Origin: Rhizobium sp. Leaf453
GTDB taxonomy: Bacteria; Pseudomonadota; Alphaproteobacteria; Rhizobiales; Rhizobiaceae
Reading direction: 5' to 3'
Assembly (NCBI RefSeq): GCF_001425605.1
Contig: NZ_LMRG01000007.1
Location: 1-64,000, forward strand
Length of the DNA: 64,000 nt
The position numbers and the translations under genes are program-made. Numbering within the stretch: the first letter of the stretch is position 1; the number at the start of each line of letters is the position of its first letter. This document shows, piece after piece, positions 10,244 to 18,747 of the stretch. The notes under the pieces were generated by a model. The model was not told where the DNA came from, made no database searches, and saw nothing but the letters and a program-made list of their open reading frames with translations.

Positions 10244-11932
10244 TCAGAGCGTCTCAAGCACGGGCCTCAAGGAACCCGAGACGACTTCGAATTCGCTGTT
10301 TTGTAGCACCGATCGCTTGTCGGTAAATTCGATGACGCTGGCGTCGCCCGGATCAATGCCGTGCATTGAAACCGTCCCGAGGATCGTCTGACCCTTGGGA
10401 TGACGGGAATCGATGATCAGCGAAAGCATGGACCGCGCGTTCCTGTCGTCCTGATCCTGCTGGTTCGGACTGTCGATGACCATTGGTGCAGAGAATGCGG
10501 TCGAGTACTCCTGAATGGTCGCAAGCAGCGCGAGTTCATACGCCAGAAGCAGGCGAGGCTGCTCGCTGCCGGTCTCGACAATGCGCCCGGTGATTTTGGA
10601 TATCGCGTCGTAGTCGGGATTCAGCACATTCAGCTTGTCGATATAGCTGCGCATCCTTTCGGCATAGAACCGCTCGCGCTGCTCTCGATGTTGCCGTTTG
10701 TTGAATTCCTTGAGAGCCGCTTCCATCTCGACGATGGACGCCTCGAAAGTCCCTATCTTCTCGTCGAGCTCGGAAATCTGCTCGTTGAAAAGCGACATGG
10801 CCTGCCGACGGCCCTCGTTCTCGATCACCTCCTTGAGCGTGACTCGTTCACGTTCGACTTCCAGCGTCGACTGGACTTCAGCGATAATGCGGTCGGTAGA
10901 AACCATCCCCTTTTCGACGTCGCGCGCCTTCTTCGCGAGATCGTCGATCTTGTCGAGGGAGCTTGCTACGAATTCGAAGCACTGATCCCTGTCTGCGAGG
11001 ATCGAGAAACGGTGCCTGAAATCGTTCCGATGATCCGTGCCGCATGTCGGGCAGGCAATCGTCTCGCGTCCGTCCGAGGCCGCCCAGTTCGCATCGGCTC
11101 CGAGTTCTCTCGCCGCAGCGCGGGCCAGCTCGATCTGTTCTTCCAGAAGGAGCCGCTCGTCGACCACCGCGGCGAGTTTCGCCGCGCGCCGTTGCCGTGC
11201 GTCGCGCAGTTCCGTCAGGCGGGCGAGAAGGTCCTCGACCGCTGCGTCGTGAGCGTAGGCAGAAAGCTCGATACCCTGGAAGACCGGATCGAGACCAAGC
11301 TTGGCGATGACGCCGGCTACCGTGTTCCTTTCGGATAGAGCCTCGGACTTAAGCCGTGCGGCCACTGTCCTTTCAGCCGAGATCTTGTAGAACTCGTTGG
11401 GCTTGATACCCGAATGATATTCGATGATGGCCCGCCTGAAGTTCGCATATTGCGTCAGCCTGTCGAACGACGAGAGCGGGCGCTCCCATCCTCCGTCCTG
11501 ATCCATGTAAAAAGGTAGAAACGCATAGGCAGGCGGAGGTATCTCGGGTTCGTTCTGCCTGTTCAACAGGGTCAGACCGAAGTCGAGCTTGTCTGCAAGA
11601 AACGGTCCGAATTCGTGCGTGATACTGTTAGTGGAGATCAGCTTCTTTCCGTCGACATCGAACATGGCCAGTTGACGGCCGTCCCTGACGACGGAATAGG
11701 CGGCATCGTCGATCCGCATATGAAGTCTGCTCTTGACGTTCGCGGCCGCCCAGTCGCGATGTATCGCCTGTGGAGCCGCACCTAGCGTCCAGTAGAGGCT
11801 CTTGATGACAGAGGACTTACCGACCCCGTTCATTCCCTGGATGATCGTCAGCTTCGGGTGGAATTCTATCGTCCGTGCCTTCCTTTCGGTCAGCGACAAC
11901 AATTCCAGCCTTTCGAAGCTCAAGCGTTTCAT
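10244..11932 (-). CDS. Rad50/SMC-like ATPase with zinc hook (LmuB-like, Lamassu type)
   Basis: A 562-residue ABC-type ATPase. Walker A GMNGVGKSS lies at residues 33-41. Two charged coiled-coil arms (about 185-290 and 325-430) flank a CPTCG hook motif at 294-298. The ATPase returns with a signature-like GSEQPRLLLAYELALL near 455 and Walker B MVIDSPNQQDQD at 484-495. This layout is that of short Rad50-like proteins in defense systems. It lies 51 bp downstream of a DUF4297 nuclease gene on the same strand, the nuclease-then-SMC order of Lamassu (Cap4 nuclease subtype). In that family the SMC protein senses DNA structures and licenses the nuclease. Another SMC/nuclease defense family is possible. 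Confidence 0.65.
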   Translation of the reverse strand: MKRLSFERLELLSLTERKARTIEFHPKLTIIQGMNGVGKSSVIKSLYWTLGAAPQAIHRDWAAANVKSRLHMRIDDAAYSVVRDGRQLAMFDVDGKKLISTNSITHEFGPFLADKLDFGLTLLNRQNEPEIPPPAYAFLPFYMDQDGGWERPLSSFDRLTQYANFRRAIIEYHSGIKPNEFYKISAERTVAARLKSEALSERNTVAGVIAKLGLDPVFQGIELSAYAHDAAVEDLLARLTELRDARQRRAAKLAAVVDERLLLEEQIELARAAARELGADANWAASDGRETIACPTCGTDHRNDFRHRFSILADRDQCFEFVASSLDKIDDLAKKARDVEKGMVSTDRIIAEVQSTLEVERERVTLKEVIENEGRRQAMSLFNEQISELDEKIGTFEASIVEMEAALKEFNKRQHREQRERFYAERMRSYIDKLNVLNPDYDAISKITGRIVETGSEQPRLLLAYELALLATIQEYSTAFSAPMVIDSPNQQDQDDRNARSMLSLIIDSRHPKGQTILGTVSMHGIDPGDASVIEFTDKRSVLQNSEFEVVSGSLRPVLETL

Positions 11933-11983
11933 CTTTTTCTTTTCTCAGATTTCGGACGAGAAGGGCGAAGCGTTCGCGTTCGT

Positions 11984-13042
11984 TCATTGGCGTTGGTACT
12001 CGTAGAGGATCATGGCGGCGATCGCGGCGTCGTCGGCAGTCGGCGACCAGGCCTGCACCACATCCCTAACTTCGACGACGGCCTCCTGCAGAGCTACGAC
12101 GAAATCGTGACGCCCATTGAAAATCGGTTCAATAGCGGTCGCGATCTTCGGCGCGACATGTCGCAGCGTTTCCCAGCGCGTTCTGCGCTCGATCTCGTAG
12201 CGGTCCCATGCCTTCATGATTGCCGTGACCCTGACGAACCCAAGCGGCTGGAGAAACGGGGCTACATTCGCCCAGCTAGGCGCCGTATGCTCTCCATGTA
12301 TGCCGAGGAAGGATTCGACGTCGGACCTCTTGAGGACGTGCGCGGCGTCGAACCCCGTCAAAGTACGAACTGCGGGCTGCGGCTTCGCCTTCCGCCTGCA
12401 TTCGCCGGACAGGGCGTCGAAGAACGTCTTCGCGCCGCGTTCGCTTCCCGTGCGTTTAAAAAGGATGTCGGCCACTTGTCCGACGACGGTGTGATGCGCG
12501 TTGTCGAAATGGAGGGGACTGTAGTTCAGATGGTAGTACGGCAGGTGCGTCGCCGTCACGAATGCGGCGTCTTCGGCACTCATTGCGATCCCGAGCTCTT
12601 TCAACGAATCCTTGTCGAGTGTTGTCAGGCAATGCTCGCCGACATCCCGGCTGAGTTTGGGCATGGGCATGTTCGTGACTATTACCGCACGGTCTATACA
12701 CGTCGAAAAGCGCCGGATGTTATCGAACATCCTTCCCGCGACGGATGCACCGTGCCCGTTGCCGTCCTTCGCCTTCTTCCGCTCGGTGAACCGGCTTACC
12801 GTCCAGTTACCGCTCTTGCGCGTTTTCACCTGATAGAAGACAACCTTCTTCGGCGTCGCCTCGTGGTCGAGTTCTAGGATGTCGTCGTGGGATTCGAACA
12901 AGAATGCATAGGATTGATCGCTGACGTGAAGCGCGAGCATCCGTTGGATTCCCCAAGCATACTGGTAGTCGAGGCGCTCGGTCAGTACCGCGCCGCCGTC
13001 CTCGCGCTTCGCTTCTTGTTTTAACTTCTCGACTACGCCCAT
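11984..13042 (-). CDS. DUF4297/Cap4-type nuclease (LmuA-like effector)
   Basis: A 352-residue protein whose N-terminus has a PD-(D/E)xK-type core: Tyr/Gln-rich helix at 24-34, FESHDDI at 49-55, then YQVKT at 70-74. The E50, D53/D54 and Q71/K73 residues are the expected metal-binding and catalytic set of DUF4297 (Cap4 dsDNA endonuclease) domains. The remaining 250 residues are helical and I do not recognise them; they may be the regulatory part. The ATG at 13042 has GAGG just upstream. Together with the downstream SMC-like ATPase it forms a Lamassu-like effector/sensor pair. A related abortive-infection nuclease family remains possible. Confidence 0.65.
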   Translation of the reverse strand: MGVVEKLKQEAKREDGGAVLTERLDYQYAWGIQRMLALHVSDQSYAFLFESHDDILELDHEATPKKVVFYQVKTRKSGNWTVSRFTERKKAKDGNGHGASVAGRMFDNIRRFSTCIDRAVIVTNMPMPKLSRDVGEHCLTTLDKDSLKELGIAMSAEDAAFVTATHLPYYHLNYSPLHFDNAHHTVVGQVADILFKRTGSERGAKTFFDALSGECRRKAKPQPAVRTLTGFDAAHVLKRSDVESFLGIHGEHTAPSWANVAPFLQPLGFVRVTAIMKAWDRYEIERRTRWETLRHVAPKIATAIEPIFNGRHDFVVALQEAVVEVRDVVQAWSPTADDAAIAAMILYEYQRQ

Positions 13043-13181
13043 CTTGCCTCAACGCGAATCAATTCCTTTGCGGCAGCCGAGAGTAGCAAAGTGTTCGCGA
13101 ATAACGAGAGCGTGGAAGCCAAATGGCTTCTTATCCACGGACAGGAGTGCAGACTTGTGTTCGACGCGACCCGCTGGGAGC

Positions 13182-13511
13182 TCATCCCCAGCGTGATCGA
13201 GCCAGCTCGAGCAGCGGCACGCATTTTTCGTTGAGAACAAACCCCGTCTCCTCGGCTTCGGGCGGCAGCATATAGAGGACGTCCAGCGGCAGGTTCTTGC
13301 CCGCAAGTCTGATCTCGTTTTTCAGCCGCGACAACGGCTCGCCGGACGGGCCGACGACCAGGATGTCGAAGTCGTTACCGACGCGAACGAGGGAAGATCC
13401 GAACATGAAGGATTGGAACTCGGACAGCGAAGGGCAGGTTTCAAGAAGATGCCTCGCCACTTCACCGGACGTCTTCAACGTCCTTTCAGGAGCACCTGGA
13501 GTTCGTCCCAT
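13182..13511 (-). CDS. Minimal nucleotidyltransferase (MNT-like)
   Basis: A 109-residue protein with the polymerase-beta-type nucleotidyltransferase motif: FGSSLVRVGNDFDILVVG (GS followed by a DxD), then the third acidic residue in LPLDVLYML. The catalytic set looks intact. The ATG at 13511 is preceded by AAGG at proper spacing and overlaps the upstream gene by 37 nt. An alternative TTG at 13478 would overlap the upstream stop as TTGA. It is the third gene of the HNH/213-residue/NTase group. Small NTases often act as toxin-neutralising AMP-transferases next to HEPN proteins, but no HEPN protein is visible here, so the target is unknown. Confidence 0.6.
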   Translation of the reverse strand: MGRTPGAPERTLKTSGEVARHLLETCPSLSEFQSFMFGSSLVRVGNDFDILVVGPSGEPLSRLKNEIRLAGKNLPLDVLYMLPPEAEETGFVLNEKCVPLLELARSRWG

Positions 13512-14116
13512 TTCATCACCTTGCAGCCCAGCTCTTCTCCAGCTTCGATAGCCTTTTGGGTGGGTTTCCCATTCGGGTTGATGTTCCATACGACATCCAC
13601 CGCGCCGAACCGATCCCAAAGGGCCCGAACCGCCTCGGCCGTAGGCTCGTATTCCCTGACCATCCCAATCCGAAGCTTCCGACCGTCTGCGAGTGTCACG
13701 CTATGGATCCGATCGAACTCTCGATCGATCGACGTCACGCATCGGAGCTGCCTGATCAGCCGATCCGAGAAGAAAAATTCCTTGTGACTGGCCGTCTTCA
13801 CGTTGTCGTCCTGAATGGCCGAGGTGAGCGTCCCGCCGTTGCCCCAGCCGATCTTCTGACCTTCGAGATATCTGATGGCAGCGCCTTCCCAAACGGCGCC
13901 TTTTCTATATCCGCAGAGGAAGTGCATCTCTGGATATTGCTGGTGGTAACCCATCGCCAACGCAAGATCGATGAAGTCGGCCTCTGATATGACGGCGACC
14001 GCGTCCGGCCGCCCGTGAGCCGTAATCTTGATCGCGTCTCCACGGATATTCTCCGCCCCCGTTACGACCCGAACTTCTTGGATGGATTTGAGCGCGTAGC
14101 CAACCTGCCAGTTCAT
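13475..14116 (-). CDS. Uncharacterised protein between HNH nuclease and nucleotidyltransferase
   Basis: A 213-residue protein I do not recognise. It has an N-terminal segment with alternating hydrophobic residues (AVAVISEADFIDLALAMG), two cysteines, and a C-terminal stretch (AVDVVWNINPNGKPTQKA, then GCKVMKWDEL) with the look of a small alpha/beta fold. Its start overlaps the HNH gene stop by 4 nt (ATGA at 14113-14116), and its own 3' end overlaps the nucleotidyltransferase start, so the three products are probably made together. No signal peptide or membrane segment is seen. Its tight linkage to a nuclease and a nucleotidyltransferase suggests a defense or toxin-antitoxin role (inference). 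Confidence 0.55.
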   Translation of the reverse strand: MNWQVGYALKSIQEVRVVTGAENIRGDAIKITAHGRPDAVAVISEADFIDLALAMGYHQQYPEMHFLCGYRKGAVWEGAAIRYLEGQKIGWGNGGTLTSAIQDDNVKTASHKEFFFSDRLIRQLRCVTSIDREFDRIHSVTLADGRKLRIGMVREYEPTAEAVRALWDRFGAVDVVWNINPNGKPTQKAIEAGEELGCKVMKWDELQVLLKGR

Positions 14117-14805
14117 GCGAAAATTCCGTCCATCTCTTCAGGATACCGGATGCCGCTCCCGGCGACGTCGCAGACGTGCCGCTCGGAAAGACCTCGAACG
14201 TGTTCCTGGTATCGAGCGAAAGTTTCCTTCTCCGCGTCGGTCGCGTGATGGAGGTTCGTCTTGATGATCGCGAGGGTACGGAAATGGTTCGGCAGGATCA
14301 CGCTCCTCATCCGCTGAGACCACGTTTTCGCGGTCTCAGACTCCGGGTCGAATTCGAAAGCCTCGCCATCCACGGGGGCGAATTCCTTCCAAACAGCCTT
14401 GTTCTCGCTCATGGCTGCGGTGATCGCGTCGCGCACCTGCCCGCGCACGTCATAGGCTCGGATGCCCTGCTTGCGCGCGAGCGCCCCAAGGTGCTCCGCC
14501 TTCCATCCCAGCAAAGAGTTGCGAGGATAGGCGTCCGGATCCTTGTCTACGATCGTATGGCAGGTCGGGCATAGGAGGATGAGATTTTCGAACGTGTCCG
14601 GTTCGAACTCCCCTTCTGGACGTTCTTCCCGCCGCGGGCCGCCCTCGCCGTGCGGGATCACATGCGCCATCTCTGCAATATGCTTGTCGCCTCCCATTTC
14701 CGCAGGGAAGAGGGGATCGAGGCAGTGAGGACGCTGGCAATGGCCAGCGGCCGCTGAGAAAAGGCGCAGTTTCAACTCTGTCGGTATATGCTTTCGATCT
14801 GGCAT
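14113..14805 (-). CDS. HNH endonuclease
   Basis: A 230-residue protein. The N-terminal half is an HNH nuclease: a CQRPHC zinc pair near residue 18, MAHVIP with the first catalytic histidine, ENLILLC with the asparagine, and CPTCHTIVDKD with the second zinc pair and the last histidine. The C-terminal half is helical and I do not recognise it; it may bind a partner or substrate. The ATG at 14805 has AAGG 7 nt upstream. It is the first gene of the leftward operon, with 454 bp of non-coding DNA upstream that probably holds the promoter. HNH enzymes of this kind occur in restriction and abortive-infection systems. Confidence 0.75.
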   Translation of the reverse strand: MPDRKHIPTELKLRLFSAAAGHCQRPHCLDPLFPAEMGGDKHIAEMAHVIPHGEGGPRREERPEGEFEPDTFENLILLCPTCHTIVDKDPDAYPRNSLLGWKAEHLGALARKQGIRAYDVRGQVRDAITAAMSENKAVWKEFAPVDGEAFEFDPESETAKTWSQRMRSVILPNHFRTLAIIKTNLHHATDAEKETFARYQEHVRGLSERHVCDVAGSGIRYPEEMDGIFA

Positions 14806-15259
14806 CGGTGGGCCTTAAATTCGGGTGCAATCTGAAATGGCACCAATGGCTTAAGGTTTCAAGTCTGTCCGGAACGGTAGCGTCGTGGAGCAGCCTGTTG
14901 GGTACTTCAACGGAGGGGTCATATCAGCCGTGGTACATTGGCAAGCAGAGGATTTGGTAGCGTGCGGCAGGAAAGGCACAGGTGAGAGTCCGCTCTCATG
15001 TGTCGCTCAAAGGGCGGACGGCGGGCTAGCGAAGCTGTATCGCGGGCGCTTAGCAGATCCCGCGCGTCAGCTCTGGGCCTTGCGTGACTGAACCGTCGGT
15101 GTTGATCAATGTCTGCTTTGTCCAGACTCAGACTTTTAAGCCGTCAGTCAACTCCCGGCCCCAAAAGTGTTGGCTCTTCCAACTTAACGAAAAAGTCCCA
15201 GCGCAACTGACTGAGACCTTAAATTTGATTATTTCGACAAATAAAAATCCAGTGGCTAG
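14806..15259. other. Intergenic region upstream of the HNH operon
   Basis: No convincing gene is present in these 454 bp. Two features stand out. A GC-rich segment at about 14961-15075 starts GTGCGGCAGG and contains GGTGAGAGTCC, which could fold but matches no RNA I can name. A 12-bp direct repeat GTCAGTCAACTC occurs at 15143-15154 and 15259-15270. The HNH operon promoter should lie near 14810-14880 on the minus strand, but no clear -35/-10 pair could be assigned. Confidence 0.4.
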
Positions 15260-15733
15260 TCAGTCAACTCTCGTCAACATGAAGCGATCAGCGCCGGGAT
15301 CGTAGGCAACAACGGCATTGTCCACGATGATCGTAATGGCAGGCCCTGGAGACACCGGCTCGGATTCGAGCTCGGCGGCATGTTCAGCGCAGCGCGTTGC
15401 ATACAGCAGGCCATTGTACGTCAGGAGACCGCGGCGACCACAATGCTCGCAAACGTGGAATGATCTCGCCTCAGCCAGGTAATAGGCTTCATCGATCCCC
15501 ATCCAGGTCCTTTGAGGGGGTTCCGCCATTCTGTAGTAGATCCTCAGACCTCCCATTTTTTCCTTGATCTGAAGCAGATGAAGCGTTCCGCCGCCGGCTG
15601 CACTCACCTTTTCGGCAGTGGCGAGGAAGGCATCAACGATGTCGGCCCAGCCGTCTCCGCACTCGATGCCGAATCGTAGGTTCCCGAATGTCAGGTGCGG
15701 GTATCGGTCCGCCAGTTCGGCAATCTTGTCCAT
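15260..15733 (-). CDS. Small zinc-ribbon protein of unknown function
   Basis: A 157-residue protein with three recognisable patches: ECGDGWADIVDAF, KEKMGGLRIYY, and a CEHCGRRG zinc-ribbon half followed by a further cysteine (ATRCAEHA). Proteins sharing the CGDGW and KEKxGGLR patches are scattered among bacteria and prophages, but I know no assigned function. The ATG at 15733 is preferred to the GTG at 15748 because GAGAAGG sits at good spacing before it. It stands alone between two intergenic gaps, in the same orientation as the defense genes. Confidence 0.6.
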   Translation of the reverse strand: MDKIAELADRYPHLTFGNLRFGIECGDGWADIVDAFLATAEKVSAAGGGTLHLLQIKEKMGGLRIYYRMAEPPQRTWMGIDEAYYLAEARSFHVCEHCGRRGLLTYNGLLYATRCAEHAAELESEPVSPGPAITIIVDNAVVAYDPGADRFMLTRVD

Positions 15734-15958
15734 CTCAGCCTTCTCCACTCATCGGTTGTAGCGGCGTTGAATCCTTGTAGTCACATCAGAGCTGTTCCGA
15801 CGATGCGCGATCTCAATCTTGTTCCACTAATCAGCCTGCCAGGATTCGAAATCGATAATTGCGAGGTGTTCGCGGCTGGGAGCACCGGCAGCCTTTCACC
15901 GCGGCGACGGCGTAGAGACGTTTGCCGAGCTCGTCGTAGGTCTCAATTCTCGCGACAG

Positions 15959-17800
15959 CTAGTTGCGCATTTTTAACTGCCGTTCGGACACCAGCTTGGC
16001 TGCCAGCTCCATCAGCTTGTCCTTATGCTTGTTGAGGTCGTGCTTTGCCCTGTGCCATTCCTCCCGCAGGATTCGATCGACCTCGGAGCGAAAATGCGCA
16101 GGAGGGCGGTAGGATTCGTTTACGCGTCGGTAGTCGGCCTCGAAACGGGGACTGTCCCCCATCCCAAAACTGACCACCATCTGTGTTGCGGTCCGGGTTG
16201 CCTCGTCCAGGTCGCAATCGAGGATTCCCGCTCCCCCTATAGAGCGGTCCTGGTGAACGACGTCTTCAGCCGCCATTCCCGCCAGAGCAATGCGGATTCT
16301 TGCCCGGAGGATCTGTTCCGTCGGCAGAACATGGTCCGTGAATTCGCATGTCATGCTGCCGGCGGATTGCAAGCTACCTTCGATGATCGTGTCCTTGAGA
16401 TTGACGGTCACGATATCGACGAACCTCGACGCGATGGCCACGAGTGCGTGACCGCATTCATGCGTCGCGACCCGCAGGAGCGAGATTTCGTCGAGTTTGA
16501 TCAATGGCGGCATGCTCGCTTCGACGTCGGTGATTTCGACACTGCGTCCGTTCCCGCGCGCGACCCTCTTGGCTGCACGCGCCAAACGTTCGAGATCGGC
16601 GGGTGTGAGACCATCGAGATGCTCAGTCAGCGGTGCCAGCATGTCAGGTGGTATCGAACCCAGGTGGTAGGCAAGGATTGCAGCTCGCTCTTCCGGTGTT
16701 GGAAGCCCAAATTCGATGTGCTGTTCGAAACGTCCCGACCGAAGGATTGCCGGTTCTAAATCCCTCGGTCGATTGGTGGCAGCAAGCAAGATCACACCCG
16801 GCCAGTCGGCCGCTGCGCTGGTGAGTTCGAGAAACTGGTTGACGACCTGGGTCTCGTAGTAGGCGTGTTGGCTGCGCCTGTTCTCGCGGTTTCCAATGGA
16901 GTCGAGCTCATCGATGAATAACAACGCGGGTGATTTTGACCGCGCTTCATCAAAGGATTCACGCATTGCACGGAGCATGTCCCCGAGGTATCCCTCTCCC
17001 GCCGATTGCCACCGTCCGGCAGAGGTCGCGATCAGCGTGACGCCGAGCTCCGCCGCAAGCGATTTCGCGAACATGCTCTTTCCGACCCCAGGGGGGCCGG
17101 CCAGAAGGGCGGCCCTGTCCAACGCCGACCACGCAAGCGTCTTGTCTCTCCATGACGACAGGTCAGTCACAAGATTGGCCACCCATTCCCGAGCTGGCCC
17201 AAAACCCGGCAGCTCACTGAGACGCGGTCCTTCAAGAGTGTCTGAATCCTTCGCCGCCTGAAGGTTTTCGAAGTCTACGTCATCAAGTGAGTATCTGCAG
17301 ACGAGCGCCTCGATCATATCCCAGTCTTCGCCGGCCACAGCTTCCGCAGTCGTGGCATCGAGGCAGGGGCGTCGTGCCAGTTTCCGGACGGCGTTGATAT
17401 GTCGAGTAGCCGGCCTCTCAACGGTCACAGTGGCGTCGGCCGCGATCCGGACAGACGGAGACAGTGCCTCGATATTATCGGTGAGAACGATCGTCTGGGC
17501 ATTGTACGTGAGAAGGTCGAGACCAACCGTCTTTTTCGAGCCGAACTGCTTGGAAACCACACGATGCATCGATGTTTCGGCGTTGAAGAACGCGCGTGCT
17601 TGTCCGGAGAAAAGGAGCTCGGCGGCACGTTCGAAACGGGGAAACCAACGCTTGTTAACAATGACAATCATGAGGCCGGCAGCGTTTCCTCGGAATTGCC
17701 GAGTCGGTTTCAATGCTCGTCGCAGTAGGCAATACGCGAGCATGACGCCAGGCCGCTTCTTCACCTCCTTGAAAGCTGCTGAGGTCATTCGATGTTTCAT
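15959..17800 (-). CDS. Soluble FtsH-like AAA+ zinc metalloprotease
   Basis: A 613-residue ATP-dependent protease. The AAA+ module has Walker A GPPGVGKS near residue 238, Walker B LLFIDELDS near 295 and an arginine-finger segment (AILRSGRFEQ). The M41-type peptidase follows, with HECGH near 448 as zinc ligands and the acidic third-ligand region DCDLDEATRTA near 533. The N-terminal 200 residues differ from FtsH and show no clear pair of membrane helices, so it is probably cytoplasmic. The ATG at 17800 (AGGAG upstream) overlaps the stop of the preceding small gene by 4 nt. Its job is unknown; island location and coupling suggest a dedicated protease system rather than housekeeping FtsH. Confidence 0.78.
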   Translation of the reverse strand: MKHRMTSAAFKEVKKRPGVMLAYCLLRRALKPTRQFRGNAAGLMIVIVNKRWFPRFERAAELLFSGQARAFFNAETSMHRVVSKQFGSKKTVGLDLLTYNAQTIVLTDNIEALSPSVRIAADATVTVERPATRHINAVRKLARRPCLDATTAEAVAGEDWDMIEALVCRYSLDDVDFENLQAAKDSDTLEGPRLSELPGFGPAREWVANLVTDLSSWRDKTLAWSALDRAALLAGPPGVGKSMFAKSLAAELGVTLIATSAGRWQSAGEGYLGDMLRAMRESFDEARSKSPALLFIDELDSIGNRENRRSQHAYYETQVVNQFLELTSAAADWPGVILLAATNRPRDLEPAILRSGRFEQHIEFGLPTPEERAAILAYHLGSIPPDMLAPLTEHLDGLTPADLERLARAAKRVARGNGRSVEITDVEASMPPLIKLDEISLLRVATHECGHALVAIASRFVDIVTVNLKDTIIEGSLQSAGSMTCEFTDHVLPTEQILRARIRIALAGMAAEDVVHQDRSIGGAGILDCDLDEATRTATQMVVSFGMGDSPRFEADYRRVNESYRPPAHFRSEVDRILREEWHRAKHDLNKHKDKLMELAAKLVSERQLKMRN

Positions 17801-18105
17801 GACCTCTTCTCCTGTCTTGGGATACCGAGACGGTACCAACGGTTCAACGTTCGGACGAAGTGCTCGTCCTCGACGATAAAGTGCGCATAGACCTCACTGG
17901 TAACGACGAGGTGCCCATCGGGCAGCGCCGGATGTCCTTCGACGACACCTTCCAGACAAGGGACTTTTCGCGACGACTGAACCCACTGGTCCAGGAAAGG
18001 CACCGCCATCAGTGCCGGCGAGAAAATACTGCCGGCTTCAAGCCGCTCGAGGGCGACGACCAACTTCTTCAAACGCCTGATTTCGTCGGTGATGCTGGTG
18101 GGCAT
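17797..18105 (-). CDS. Small protein coupled to the FtsH-like protease (DUF6634-like)
   Basis: A 102-residue soluble protein: an N-terminal helix (ITDEIRRLKKLVVALERL), then a compact region with WVQSSRKVPCLEG, GHP, a TSEVYAHF segment and a C-terminal RTLNRWYRLG. The pattern recalls the rhizobial family DUF6634, which has no known function; this is from memory. The ATG at 18105 is chosen for its AGGA at good spacing. Its stop overlaps the protease start (ATGA), so it probably acts with the protease as adaptor, substrate or inhibitor (inference). A divergent HTH regulator starts 164 bp away. Confidence 0.55.
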   Translation of the reverse strand: MPTSITDEIRRLKKLVVALERLEAGSIFSPALMAVPFLDQWVQSSRKVPCLEGVVEGHPALPDGHLVVTSEVYAHFIVEDEHFVRTLNRWYRLGIPRQEKRS

Positions 18106-18269
18106 GATTCGGAGTTCCTGTGAGATTAAAAGCGCTGCCAAAGGATTCGATAAGAATCAAAGGCGCCTTGTTGGCGCCACTGGCGCCTACATATCGTCAT
18201 TGGATTTCTGGCGTCAACTATTTTGCCGAAAGGTTTTGATCCTCGCGGAGATCGTGGCTAGGAATCCTT

Positions 18270-18575
18270 ATGCGGCCTGCACCACCGAAAATTTTGAAAA
18301 TTGCCAGGGAGTTCCTCGGTCTCAGCCAAGACGACGTCGAGGCTTTGTTTGGGATTTCTCGAAAAACCATTCAGCGTTTGGAGCGTGGGGACAACGTCGT
18401 CGTTCACTACGCGAATAGTCTGCAAGGTTTCTATGAGCTCCAAGGGATCGAATTCGTTCCTCCCGCAGGGGGCAAGGGCTGGGGTGTGTTCAACGCAAAC
18501 ACGAAGAGTGATCCGAACAAGCTGAACGAGCTTGGGGTTATCCCCCCATCGAAGCGGATTAAAGCAACGAAATGA
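18270..18575 (+). CDS. XRE-like helix-turn-helix regulator
   Basis: A 101-residue protein with a compact Cro/C1-type helix-turn-helix: ILKIAREFLGLSQDDVEALFGISRKTIQRLERG covers residues 8-40, followed by a helix and a short C-terminal tail (PPAGGKGWGVF). The ATG at 18270 has AGGA upstream. It diverges from the small-protein/FtsH-like operon across 164 bp, so it is the obvious candidate to control that operon by binding in the shared spacer (inference). The small size also fits an antitoxin-type repressor. Confidence 0.7.
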   Translation: MRPAPPKILKIAREFLGLSQDDVEALFGISRKTIQRLERGDNVVVHYANSLQGFYELQGIEFVPPAGGKGWGVFNANTKSDPNKLNELGVIPPSKRIKATK

Positions 18576-18582
18576 ACGCCCG

Positions 18583-18747
18583 CTAAAACTCAAAACGCAG
18601 CGCGATGCGGTATCCCAAGCTGCTGAGCCGTAAGATATGGTTTTGAACAGGCCTAGGCGATGCTCCTTCGATCAGCACGCAGCATGCGTCCGCTCCGACT
18701 TCCAGACTAAGTTCCACAGTCAGTGATTTCGCCTGAATATTGTTCAA
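18583..18747 (-). CDS. Candidate small ORF, 54 codons
   Basis: A minus-strand frame from a TTG at 18747 to a TAG at 18583, converging on the HTH gene with only 7 bp between the stops. The translation reads like a real protein end (KSLTVELSLEVG, then SLGYRIALRFEF). There is no good ribosome binding site, and an in-frame stop lies just upstream of the TTG. It could be the remnant of a longer gene. I recognise no family. Confidence 0.22.
   Translation of the reverse strand: MNNIQAKSLTVELSLEVGADACCVLIEGASPRPVQNHILRLSSLGYRIALRFEF

Noticed and set aside
13091..13234. Plus-strand 47-codon frame with protein-like sequence (KWLLIHGQECRLVFDATRWEL) opposite the gap between the NTase and DUF4297 nuclease genes
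   Set aside because: It starts only with GTG, overlaps the end of the NTase gene on the other strand, and has no family resemblance; possible gene relic but not supportable.
14961..15075. Segment beginning GTGCGGCAGG with GGTGAGAGTCC, suggesting a group II intron or riboswitch fragment
   Set aside because: No reverse transcriptase, domain V hairpin or aptamer core could be found; similarity is limited to short motifs.
15143..15270. 12-bp direct repeat GTCAGTCAACTC, considered as an attachment site pair
   Set aside because: Copies are only 116 bp apart with no gene between them and no link to the tRNA sequence.
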